6,158 nt of DNA from a bacterium (GTDB taxonomy: Bacteria > Desulfobacterota > Binatia > UBA12015). Below the pieces are notes generated by a model. That model was given only the letters and a program-made list of their open reading frames with translations. It did not search any database and was not told where the DNA came from. This document shows positions 1-5,959 of the stretch, one piece after another. The stretch covers positions 1 through 6,158 of the forward strand of contig JAGWVP010000207.1 in assembly GCA_018970825.1 (NCBI GenBank). Direction: 5' to 3'. Both the position numbers and the translations under genes were made by a program. Position 1 is the first letter of the stretch. Every line of letters begins with the position of its first letter.

Positions 1-195
1 GAAGAAGTCGAGTTCCTTCGGGCTCGACATCGAGATCGCGGGATGGAGGTCGAGGTAGTAGTGCAGCGAACTCGTGCCGCACTTCATCGCGCCGACGACG
101 ACGAGGTTCGGCAGCGCACCCTCCCGCGGTGCGTTCGCGAGCGTGCCGGCCGAGTCGCCGCGGGAAGTCTCGGCCGCGTGCGGGGGCGTCTTCAT
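1..195 (-). CDS. Sulfotransferase, N-terminal part (cut by window edge)
   Basis: Only the first 65 residues are in the window; the reading frame is open to base 1. After about 29 poorly conserved residues comes a core beta strand (LVVVGAMK) and then KCGTSSL at residues 38-44. This is the 5'-phosphosulfate-binding loop of PAPS-dependent sulfotransferases, followed by the typical HYYLDLHP and SPKELDFF segments. Family members move a sulfuryl group from PAPS to a hydroxyl or amine of a sugar, lipid or small molecule; the acceptor cannot be told from this fragment. The ATG at 195 was chosen because it gives a normal short N-terminus. No Shine-Dalgarno sequence is visible upstream, and the frame stays open further upstream, so the start is less certain than the family call. 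It is transcribed divergently from the dodecin gene. Confidence 0.85.
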   Translation of the reverse strand, partial: MKTPPHAAETSRGDSAGTLANAPREGALPNLVVVGAMKCGTSSLHYYLDLHPAISMSSPKELDFF

Positions 196-227
196 TCCAC
201 GAGAACTGCCGCACCGGTGGGCATCGA

Positions 228-233
228 TGTCAA
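228..233 (-). promoter_or_regulatory. Possible -35 box for the sulfotransferase gene
   Basis: On the minus strand these bases read TTGACA, a perfect sigma-70 -35 hexamer in otherwise very GC-rich DNA. The expected -10 position (about 205-210) reads GGCAGT and is a poor match. A start site set by this box would fall near base 198, only a few bases before the ATG at 195, which would suggest a leaderless or near-leaderless mRNA. This rests on one hexamer and is tentative. Confidence 0.2.
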
Positions 234-237
234 GAGA

Positions 238-254
238 GCCCCCGGCCCGGGGGC
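238..254. repeat. Perfect GC inverted repeat between divergent genes
   Basis: GCCCCCG at 238-244 is the exact reverse complement of CGGGGGC at 248-254, with a three-base loop. It lies in the 128-bp gap between the divergent sulfotransferase and dodecin genes and could be an operator or an RNA hairpin in the dodecin leader. Chance GC-rich self-complementarity is also possible. Apart from this and the TTGACA hexamer, no recognisable control element was seen in 196-308. Confidence 0.35.
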
Positions 255-308
255 CCGCTCGCCGCGAAGCCGGGATCGGGCTAGGCGGAGGTGGCACCCG
301 AGACGGGC

Positions 309-316
309 GAGGAGGG
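309..316 (+). promoter_or_regulatory. Ribosome binding site of the dodecin gene
   Basis: GAGGAGGG is a strong Shine-Dalgarno sequence ending seven bases before the ATG at 324. It decides the start: the same frame is open from a non-ATG start at 291, but that start lies upstream of the site and would add 11 residues absent from the dodecin family. Confidence 0.85.
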
Positions 317-323
317 CGAATCC

Positions 324-536
324 ATGGTGGAGAAGACGATCGACCTGACGGGAACCTCGGCGAATTCGATCGAGGACGCGGTCGCGATCGCGGTCTCGCG
401 CGCGGCCGTGACGATCTCGGGGCTGCGCCGCGCGCGCATCGTCGACACGCAGGCCCTGATCGAGAACGGCCGCATCGCGGCGTGGAAGGTCGACCTCCGC
501 GTGACGTTCGAGATCAAGGATACGCTGCACGAATGA
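324..536 (+). CDS. Dodecin-family small flavin-binding protein
   Basis: A 70-residue protein that fits the dodecin family in length and along its whole sequence: an N-terminal strand ending in LTGTS (residues 8-12), a helix SIEDAVAIAVSRAA (15-28), then strands separated by the turn IENGRIAAW (46-54) and ending in VDLRVTFEI. Dodecins are cytoplasmic; twelve copies form a hollow sphere that binds riboflavin, FMN or FAD, and some also bind coenzyme A. They are thought to store or buffer flavins. The residue aligned with the flavin-stacking tryptophan of the Halobacterium and Mycobacterium proteins is Arg36 here. Dodecin-like proteins without this Trp are known, so ligand binding is uncertain. 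The stop codon overlaps the start of the next gene as ATGA (533-536), so the two are very probably co-translated. The start is set by the strong ribosome binding site at 309-316. Confidence 0.88.
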   Translation: MVEKTIDLTGTSANSIEDAVAIAVSRAAVTISGLRRARIVDTQALIENGRIAAWKVDLRVTFEIKDTLHE

Positions 537-1627
537 GCGGCCCTCCCGATCGCGGGGACCCGCCGGCCGCGGGGCCTCGGGGAACCGACTCGCTTCCCGG
601 CGGACCCCCCGGTCCCGCGCGGAGTGGAGCCGAGGCGCAGGCGAAGTCGCGCGAGGTGGCTCCCGGCGTCCACCAGGTGTTCCTGCCGCTGCCTTCGAAG
701 CCCTCGATCGTGAACGTGTGGCTGATCGACGGCGGCGGCGAGTGGGCCCTCGTCGACACCGGGACGGCACTCGAGTCGAGTCGGGAGGCGCTGCTCGGAG
801 TCCTCGCCTCCCTCGGCCTCTCCCCTCGCGACCTCGCGAAGGTGATCGGTACCCACCACCACCCCGACCACTTCGGGGCCTCCGAGGACCTGCGCGCGCT
901 CGGGGCCGGCGAGTTCCTGCTCCATGCAGCCGAGCTCGAACGCATCGAGTACGCCCTTTCGGCGGGCTCGGACGACATGGTCCGCCACTCGCGGCGCCAT
1001 GGCATCCCGATCCCCGACCAGCCGGTCGACGCACCCTCGCCGATGGACGTCTGGTCGCGGGTCTTCCGGCCGACGCGGCGGATCGAACGCTTCCTCGAGG
1101 ACGGCGACGAGATCCGCATCGGGCGCAGGCGCTTCGAGGTCGTATGGACCCCGGGACACACCCCGGGACACTGTTGCCTGCACGAGCCCACCTCGGGACT
1201 GCTGCTCGTCGGCGACCACCTGCTGCCGAAGATCACGCCGCACGTCGGCGTCTACGCGACGGGCCCGCGCAACCCGCTCGGCGACTTCCTCGCCTCCCTC
1301 GAGAAGGTCGCAGCGCTCGACGTGGCGCTGGTCTGCCCCGCGCACGGGGGCGTCTACGCCGATCACCGGCACCGGGCACGACAGATCGTCGCGCACCACG
1401 AATACCGCATGCGGGAGATGCTCGACACGGTGCGCGCGGGCCCGTGCACGGCACTCGACGTCGCCCGCCGCTCCTTCCATTGGGTGTTCGAGGACGGCGG
1501 CGACCGCTTCCAGGCCGGGGCGGCGGTCATGGAGACGATCGCGCACCTGGAATTGCTCGCCTCGCGGGGAGAGATCGAGCGCGACGACGGCGGATCCGTC
1601 GTGCGGTGGGAATCCCCGAGGCGCTGA
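533..1627 (+). CDS. Metallo-beta-lactamase-fold hydrolase with C-terminal winged-helix-like region
   Basis: A 364-residue cytoplasmic protein with no signal peptide. Residues 1-40 are rich in Pro, Gly, Ala and Arg and look unstructured. The MBL fold starts near residue 42 and has the full set of metal-site motifs: LVDTG (73-77), THHHPDH (107-113; H108, H110, D112, H113), TPGHTPGH (206-213; H209 the likely ligand), VGDH (D228, the bridging Asp) and PAHGG (H271). Two metal ions, usually Zn, are therefore expected. Residues about 285-360 resemble the small winged-helix tail of LACTB2-like and related hydrolases. Members include glyoxalase-II-like thioesterases, lactonases and nucleases; the substrate cannot be assigned. 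The ATG at 533 overlaps the dodecin stop (ATGA), with AAGGA at 516-520 as a weak, distant ribosome site. A GTG at 656 (codon 42) would remove the disordered tail and is the main alternative start. Confidence 0.85.
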   Translation: MSGPPDRGDPPAAGPRGTDSLPGGPPGPARSGAEAQAKSREVAPGVHQVFLPLPSKPSIVNVWLIDGGGEWALVDTGTALESSREALLGVLASLGLSPRDLAKVIGTHHHPDHFGASEDLRALGAGEFLLHAAELERIEYALSAGSDDMVRHSRRHGIPIPDQPVDAPSPMDVWSRVFRPTRRIERFLEDGDEIRIGRRRFEVVWTPGHTPGHCCLHEPTSGLLLVGDHLLPKITPHVGVYATGPRNPLGDFLASLEKVAALDVALVCPAHGGVYADHRHRARQIVAHHEYRMREMLDTVRAGPCTALDVARRSFHWVFEDGGDRFQAGAAVMETIAHLELLASRGEIERDDGGSVVRWESPRR

Positions 1628-1640
1628 TTCGCCTGGTGGC

Positions 1641-1691
1641 CGGCGGGCGCACCGGAGGGGGAGAGGAGGAACCCCACCGGCACGCCCGCCG
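1641..1691. terminator. Long GC-rich hairpin after the hydrolase gene
   Basis: Arms 1641-1649 and 1683-1691 pair over nine bases (CGGCGGGCG with CGCCCGCCG). The stem continues after a 2x2 mismatch with CCGG/CCGG (1652-1655 with 1677-1680) and, after an A/A mismatch, GGGG/CCCC (1657-1660 with 1672-1675), leaving an 11-base purine loop. It begins 13 bases after the hydrolase stop and lies between convergent genes. No T-tract follows on either strand, so it is not a classical intrinsic terminator; it may stabilise the 3' end or help block read-through. Confidence 0.5.
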
Positions 1692-1703
1692 ACGCGAGCG
1701 GCC

Positions 1704-1715
1704 TCGTTGCAACGA
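1704..1715. repeat. 12-bp perfect palindrome in the convergent gap
   Basis: TCGTTGCAACGA equals its own reverse complement. It sits 12 bases past the long hairpin in non-coding DNA between convergent genes. It could be a dimeric protein binding site, but no nearby promoter needs one, so its role is unknown. Confidence 0.3.
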
Positions 1716-1784
1716 AGGCTGGGGTGCGACTTCGAACTCGTCGGAGGGGGTGGCGTTCGCCCTTTCCTGACCGTCTCTACCGCA

Positions 1785-1802
1785 CCCGCCCTCTTGGACG
1801 GG
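1785..1802 (-). terminator. Possible terminator hairpin of the pilus operon
   Basis: Read on the minus strand, CCCGTCC pairs with GGGCGGG (seven pairs, one of them G-U) around the four-base loop AAGA. It lies about 60 bases downstream of the stop of the last pilus-operon gene. The plus-strand version has an A-C mismatch instead of the G-U pair, which favours the minus-strand reading. No T-run follows, so the call is weak. Confidence 0.3.
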
Positions 1803-1861
1803 CCGTTCGTCTCTTTATTCGACGGATGCGCGCCGAACTCAAGCCTTTCTTCTGCAGGGAC

Positions 1862-2158
1862 TCACTCGAGCACGCCTTCGACCCGGAGTTCGAGGATTCG
1901 TCCCCGTTCGTCGACCTCCATCCGGGCCTGCATCCCGGCTCGAATGGACGCCGCCGAGACCGAGCGTCCGTCGCTGCGGACGTCGCTTCCCTCCGCGAGA
2001 ACGCCCCTCTGGCCCCCGAGCTCGACGGTCTGGCCGTCGATCCGGGTGATCCGCCCGACGACCGTCCGCGGGGCGTCTTCGAGCGCGAACGAGGACTTCG
2101 ACAAGGCGGATGCGAGGAGGGTCGCTCCGAGCAGGGAGCGGATTCGGGGCTTTTTCAC
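1862..2158 (-). CDS. Small secreted protein following PilY1, PilY2-like by position
   Basis: A 98-residue protein with a clear signal peptide: basic start (KKPRIR, 2-7), hydrophobic core LLGATLLASAL (9-19) and likely cleavage after SSFA at residue 25. The mature 73 residues look all-beta: GRITRIDGQTVELGG, a middle stretch with DVRSDGRSVS, then IRAGMQARMEVDERGRILEL. This pattern (G-x-I-x-x-I-D, later an 'x-x-G-x-x-V/A' turn and a repeated strand) resembles small DUF5666/OB-like periplasmic domains. In Pseudomonas, PilY2, a small protein needed for normal pilus formation, is encoded right after pilY1; this gene has the same place and size, but direct homology is inferred, not shown. The GTG start is preferred because AGGGAG at 2165-2170 lies six bases upstream and the signal peptide begins there. 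An in-frame ATG at 2212, overlapping the pilY1 stop, would add 18 basic residues encoded by the ribosome-site region. Confidence 0.75.
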   Translation of the reverse strand: MKKPRIRSLLGATLLASALSKSSFALEDAPRTVVGRITRIDGQTVELGGQRGVLAEGSDVRSDGRSVSAASIRAGMQARMEVDERGRILELRVEGVLE

Positions 2159-2164
2159 GCTTCT

Positions 2165-2170
2165 CTCCCT
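2165..2170 (-). promoter_or_regulatory. Ribosome binding site of the small secreted protein
   Basis: On the minus strand these bases read AGGGAG, inside a purine-rich run (about 2161-2190), six bases before the GTG at 2158. It selects this GTG over the ATG at 2212 and shows that the gene can be translated independently of pilY1. Confidence 0.7.
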
Positions 2171-2205
2171 TTCTTTTCCCTTCCTACCGCCCCGGGCGAG
2201 CCCCG

Positions 2206-5200
2206 TCACCATGCCTGTCGCCAGGAAAGCGGGATCACGTTCTGGCCGACCTGGGGCAGGACGAAGGGCTGGATGGCCACGCCGCCGCTCTTGCTCACGC
2301 CGAGGAAGGCCTTGGTCCCGTTCGCGCCGAAGGCCACCCGGAGCCCGGTCGAGAGGCCGCTCCCGATGACCGCCGAGCGGTCCGAGGCGGTGAGGTTCGC
2401 CCCGCCCCCGGTTCCGGACCCGGTCCCCCCGGAGGCCCCGCCGCCGAGGTTCGAGCCCGAGGTCCCGGGCAGGTCCCGGGTCGGGCTGCCGGTCAGGGGG
2501 TCGACCACGTAGAGGCGGGCCTGTCCCCCGTTCTCGCAGGGCGCACTCGACGGCGTGAAGGTCGTGAAGGCGACGTTGAAGTAGACGGTCGGGGCGGCGA
2601 GCACCTTCTCGCCCGTGCCCGGGAGGACGAGGTACCAGCCCCGGGCCGACTGGATGCGGCGGGCGAGCGCGGTCGCCGCCGAGGTCCCGGGCTGGGCGAC
2701 GTCGCTCGTCACGTTGACGAGCGAACCCTCGACGAGGTCGTTCGTCCCGTCGTCGCGGACCGCGTAGAAGCGCTCCGAGGTCCCGGTCGAGAGCGGGTTG
2801 TTCCGGTCCCCGGTGCCGAAGTAGACGGTCACGGAGCCGGCGTTCACCACCGCGTCGGGCGGGTAGTAGACCCGGTGCCCGGGCGTCGAGAAGAGCCGCT
2901 GCACCGAGAAGTCGTCGCCGATCCGCCAGAGATTCCCGCCGAGGTCCCCGGCATAGCCGCGGTCGAAGACGCCGTCGCCGTTCACGTCGAAGACCATCGC
3001 GTCGCCCGCGATCGGGAAGCTCATGCCGGCGGGTTGGGCGGACCCGACCCGGGCGCCGGTCAGGAGGTTCACCGCGTAGATCGCGCGACCGATGCCGTTC
3101 GGGTTCGCGTTGACGACGGTCGCGGGATCGAACCAGAAGTCCGTGCCGCCGCCGAAGATCGCGACGTCGAGCGGCGAGCCGGCGTTCGCGAAGCGAGCGA
3201 GCACCGGGGTCGAGGTGGTGTAGCCGAGCTCCCCGAATCCCGTCGTCGCGTTGTTCACTCGCCACAGGAGCTTCGGCGCGTCCTTCGTCGTCACGTCGAG
3301 GCCGTAGTAGGCGCGTCCTCCGCGCCCGAGGCCGAAGACCACGACCTTGCGGCCGTCGGCGAGCGTCCGCAACTTCGCCGCGCCGTCGACGAGGAACGGA
3401 TGGGTGCCGGACTGCCCGGGGCGCAGCAGGTTCAGCTTCGGCAGGACGTCGGGCGGCACGAAGGCCCAGAGTTCCTGGCCGGTGGCGTCGTCGAAGGCGT
3501 GCAGCATGCCGTCGTTCGCGCCGGCCAGGACGAGCGCGTTGCCCGCCCCGTAGCTCACGACCAGCGGGGAGGAATGGATGATGTCGCCGAGCAGCCATCC
3601 GCGCCGCTCGGCGAGGATGCCGTCGCGGTCCTCGTCGAAGGAGTCGAGCCCGTGCACGTAGTCGATCAGGAGATCCCGGTTCGCGGTCGTCGCGTCGGCG
3701 CCGACGAGCCCGAGCGCGGCGGGGGTGAGGGCCGCGTTGGTCTTGGCGAAGGCCTGGGCCGTCGCGGCGAGCGCGAGCCCGCCGAGGTTGCCGGTCGCCG
3801 TCCCGGTGTAGGTGTAGATCGCGCGCGCCGCGGTGCGCGCGGCGAGCAATCCGCCGATGCCGCCGTCGGTCACCGACTTGCCCGAGGGCGTCCCCGCCCC
3901 GTCCCAGAAGGACTCCGCGGTCTTGAGCAGCGTCCCCTCGGCGTCGGTCGCGTTCCCGGACAGGTTCGTGCAGCTCGACGCACTCGACGCGTTGCAGATC
4001 GTGCCGTTTCCGTGGTCGAGGCCGTACTTCTTGATGTTGCCCGCCCATGCGAGCCCGCCGTCGCGCGGGGTGAAGAGCGTCAGGTAGAGCCGGTCGCCCG
4101 ACTGGGTGCGCGAGGTCGTCGAGACCGGCACGACCGGGGCGACGAACGACTGCGCCTCGGCCTTGATCATGTTGATCGCCGCCCGCAGCGCCACGTCGAG
4201 CTCGTCGGGGTCGGTCGCGGACAGGCACTTGCCGCCGCCGTAGCGCTCGGCGGTGCGCCAGAGCAGCGACCCCGCGCCGGGGCTCGTGTCGCCGGCGGCG
4301 GGTGCCTGGCAGTAGTCGAAGCCGAAGGAGACGGCGTAGAGGGCGAGCTGCTGGTTCGACGGGTTGCCGAGCGGCTGCAGCCCGCGGATCTTCACCATCG
4401 CGTCGTCGAGGTAGTCGGATCCGCAGTTGAAGGCCTGCCCGGTCGCCGCGATCCAGTTCGGGCTCGACGGGTTCTCCTTGCCGTCGGCGTTCAGGTCGCC
4501 CGGGTTGCCGACGAAGGACTGGAGCCTCGTGAAGCGGCAGGCGCTCTGGGGCGAGGTGTTGTAGTCCGCCTCGACCTCGGGGATGCCGTCGGTCACCATG
4601 AGGACGTAGTTGCGCTGGCAGGTCTGCTGCACCGGGGAGGCGGTGAAGCCCGCCGCCGTCGCCTGCCCGTTGAAGTACTTCCAGGCGTCGACGAGCCGGT
4701 GCGCGGTGGGCGTGGCGCCGCCCGCGGAGAGCCCGTTGATGACGCTCGCGAGCGAGGTGCGCGTCGCGGTCGTCATGTCCTGGACCGGGAACTGGTAGAC
4801 GCCGGAGTTCACCTGCCAGCCGGTCACCCAGGTCGAACTCGCGTAGTTCGCGAGCGCGTAGTCGATGCCCGGCGGGTTGAAGATCTCGAGACCGAAGCGC
4901 ACGTCGTTCGCCGGGTCGTTCACGACCGAGCTCATCACCGACTTCGCGACCGCGAGCTTGCTCTGGGCCGAACACGCGTTGCCGGTGCCGGTGCACTGCG
5001 TGGCCGTCGTGCAGGGCTGGAACGGCGGGAGCGTGCAGTTCTTCGGCGGGTTCGCCTCGAAGTTGAGGCGGCTGCCGCGCTTGCGCCGCGACTCGCGGTC
5101 GTCGGTGTCGTCCCCCGAGGGCGGCGGCGAGACGTCGACGAAGCCCGAAGCGCAGGCGCTCGTGTCGAGGTTCCAGCCGGTGGTGGTCGTCCCGCAGGTG

Positions 5201-5484
5201 CAGCTCGCGGTGACGGTCTTGCAGCGGGTGTAGATCGATCCCGGCGCGTAGGTGCCGGCATAGACGGTGTTCGGGTAGGTGTTGTAGGCCTGCGAGGTCA
5301 TGCTGCCCGAGTTGTCGAACACGATCAGCACGTTCGGCTTCACCTGGCCCGCGGTGAAGATGTCGATGTCGAGGGCGCGCACGGGGGGCGCGGCGAAGGC
5401 CACGCACGCCGCGACCAGCATCGCCGCGAGGCGGACGCCGACGGGCCGGGCCGCCCCGGGGGGCCTCAGCCGCAATCCGGGCAC
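2206..5484 (-). CDS. pilY1: PilY1/PilC-family type IV pilus tip adhesin and assembly protein
   Basis: A 1092-residue exported protein, close to the usual 1000-1200 for PilY1. Residues 1-37 form a long signal peptide with Arg-rich start, core LAAMLVAACVAFAA and cleavage after PPVRA. A von Willebrand A domain follows: MIDAS DNSGS at 57-61, T258 in GGATPT and D299 in VTDG. It contains a Cys-rich insertion (about 88-171). Residues about 640-1092 form the PilC-type beta-propeller: NDGMLHAFD (657-665), the hallmark calcium loop DVNGDGVFD (833-841) followed by YAGDLGGNLWR, and the family-typical end SWRQAW. Known PilY1 proteins sit at the pilus tip on the minor-pilin complex, prime assembly, counter retraction and act in adhesion and surface sensing. 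A GTG start at 5484 is chosen because AAGGCGG lies at 5489-5495; it overlaps the pilX-like gene by 19 bases. TTG 5475 and ATG 5421 are alternatives, but the ATG would leave the signal peptide without its basic region. Confidence 0.93.
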   Translation of the reverse strand: MPGLRLRPPGAARPVGVRLAAMLVAACVAFAAPPVRALDIDIFTAGQVKPNVLIVFDNSGSMTSQAYNTYPNTVYAGTYAPGSIYTRCKTVTASCTCGTTTTGWNLDTSACASGFVDVSPPPSGDDTDDRESRRKRGSRLNFEANPPKNCTLPPFQPCTTATQCTGTGNACSAQSKLAVAKSVMSSVVNDPANDVRFGLEIFNPPGIDYALANYASSTWVTGWQVNSGVYQFPVQDMTTATRTSLASVINGLSAGGATPTAHRLVDAWKYFNGQATAAGFTASPVQQTCQRNYVLMVTDGIPEVEADYNTSPQSACRFTRLQSFVGNPGDLNADGKENPSSPNWIAATGQAFNCGSDYLDDAMVKIRGLQPLGNPSNQQLALYAVSFGFDYCQAPAAGDTSPGAGSLLWRTAERYGGGKCLSATDPDELDVALRAAINMIKAEAQSFVAPVVPVSTTSRTQSGDRLYLTLFTPRDGGLAWAGNIKKYGLDHGNGTICNASSASSCTNLSGNATDAEGTLLKTAESFWDGAGTPSGKSVTDGGIGGLLAARTAARAIYTYTGTATGNLGGLALAATAQAFAKTNAALTPAALGLVGADATTANRDLLIDYVHGLDSFDEDRDGILAERRGWLLGDIIHSSPLVVSYGAGNALVLAGANDGMLHAFDDATGQELWAFVPPDVLPKLNLLRPGQSGTHPFLVDGAAKLRTLADGRKVVVFGLGRGGRAYYGLDVTTKDAPKLLWRVNNATTGFGELGYTTSTPVLARFANAGSPLDVAIFGGGTDFWFDPATVVNANPNGIGRAIYAVNLLTGARVGSAQPAGMSFPIAGDAMVFDVNGDGVFDRGYAGDLGGNLWRIGDDFSVQRLFSTPGHRVYYPPDAVVNAGSVTVYFGTGDRNNPLSTGTSERFYAVRDDGTNDLVEGSLVNVTSDVAQPGTSAATALARRIQSARGWYLVLPGTGEKVLAAPTVYFNVAFTTFTPSSAPCENGGQARLYVVDPLTGSPTRDLPGTSGSNLGGGASGGTGSGTGGGANLTASDRSAVIGSGLSTGLRVAFGANGTKAFLGVSKSGGVAIQPFVLPQVGQNVIPLSWRQAW

Positions 5485-5954
5485 GGCGCCGCCTTCGCCA
5501 CCCGCATCGACACGGTGCCGGCCGGGTCGATCCCGGCGGCCGCCGTGTTCTTCTTCGCGTCGACCCGGAAGATGTACATCTTGCCGAGTCCCTCGGCCTG
5601 CCCGAACTGCGCCGCCCGCACCTGGCCGTCGGCCGTGCGGACGAGCACGTTCCCGGGCAGCGCCCGGTACTCGGCGTAGGTCGAGGTCGCGGAGCCGTCG
5701 AGGTCGGCGGTCGTCCCCCGGAGGTTCGTCGTGCGCGACGCCATGTAGGGCACGAAGTTCAGGTCGTCGCCGAGTGCGTAGTGGGCCGTGCCGTCGGCGA
5801 CGTGGAACGCCGCCCCGCCGTGGGTCGAGAGGGCGCTCGTCACCGTCGTCATCTGCCCGCTCGTCGCCACGGCGAGCGTGAGCGCCGCGAGCACCGCCAC
5901 GATGCCGAGCGCGACCACCATGATGAGGCCATCCTCGTTGCGGACGCGGTCCAT
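5466..5954 (-). CDS. pilX: PilX-like minor prepilin
   Basis: A 162-residue prepilin. The leader MDRVRNEDG ends at Gly9, the expected prepilin peptidase (PilD) cut site, followed by the hydrophobic helix LIMVVALGIVAVLAALTLAV (10-29). The usual Glu at mature position 5 is Val, a feature of PilX/GspK-like prepilins. The segment AAFHVADGTAHYAL (48-61) matches the 'AF-x-x-AD-x-x-x-x-x-AL' signature at the end of the N-terminal helix of PilX proteins. The C-terminal part is a small beta-rich pilin domain ending in an unusual CPDCG. In known systems PilX joins PilV, PilW and FimU under PilY1 at the pilus tip. The ATG at 5954 is preferred because GGGGTGA (5960-5966) lies five bases upstream and spans the stop of the preceding gene. 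A GTG at 5963 overlapping that stop (GTGA) is the alternative. Confidence 0.82.
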   Translation of the reverse strand: MDRVRNEDGLIMVVALGIVAVLAALTLAVATSGQMTTVTSALSTHGGAAFHVADGTAHYALGDDLNFVPYMASRTTNLRGTTADLDGSATSTYAEYRALPGNVLVRTADGQVRAAQFGQAEGLGKMYIFRVDAKKNTAAAGIDPAGTVSMRVAKAAPCPDCG

Positions 5955-5959
5955 CGGCG

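Noticed and set aside
1149..1172. Direct repeat CCCCGGGACAC, two copies
   Set aside because: It encodes the conserved TPGHTPGH metal-site motif of the hydrolase, so protein function explains the repeat.
192..1546. Minus-strand open frames over the dodecin and MBL genes
   Set aside because: They are Arg-, Gly- and Pro-rich shadows with no motifs, while the plus strand encodes two recognisable families.
74..1627. Upstream extension of the MBL hydrolase frame to base 74
   Set aside because: It would run through the dodecin gene and the divergent gap, and the added residues are low-complexity. The ATG at 533 overlaps the dodecin stop and matches where the conserved protein begins.
2459..2480. 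Tandem AGGTCCCGGG copies near the end of pilY1
   Set aside because: Two short copies inside coding sequence of biased GC-rich composition; no sign of a longer array or a mobile repeat.
1724..2512. Plus-strand frame of 262 codons opposite the small protein and the pilY1 end
   Set aside because: No ribosome site and no domain pattern; it crosses the stop-start junction of two convincing minus-strand genes.
1862..5407. Single minus-strand frame of 1181 codons ending with the small secreted protein
   Set aside because: Only the last 98 codons look like a real protein, with a signal peptide and ribosome site. The rest is an out-of-frame shadow of pilY1.
2110..5679. Plus-strand open frame of 1189 codons antisense to pilY1
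   Set aside because: It is rich in Arg, Gly, Val, Ala and Glu with no recognisable domain. The minus strand encodes a clear PilY1. In very GC-rich genes, one antisense frame often lacks stops because of third-position GC bias.
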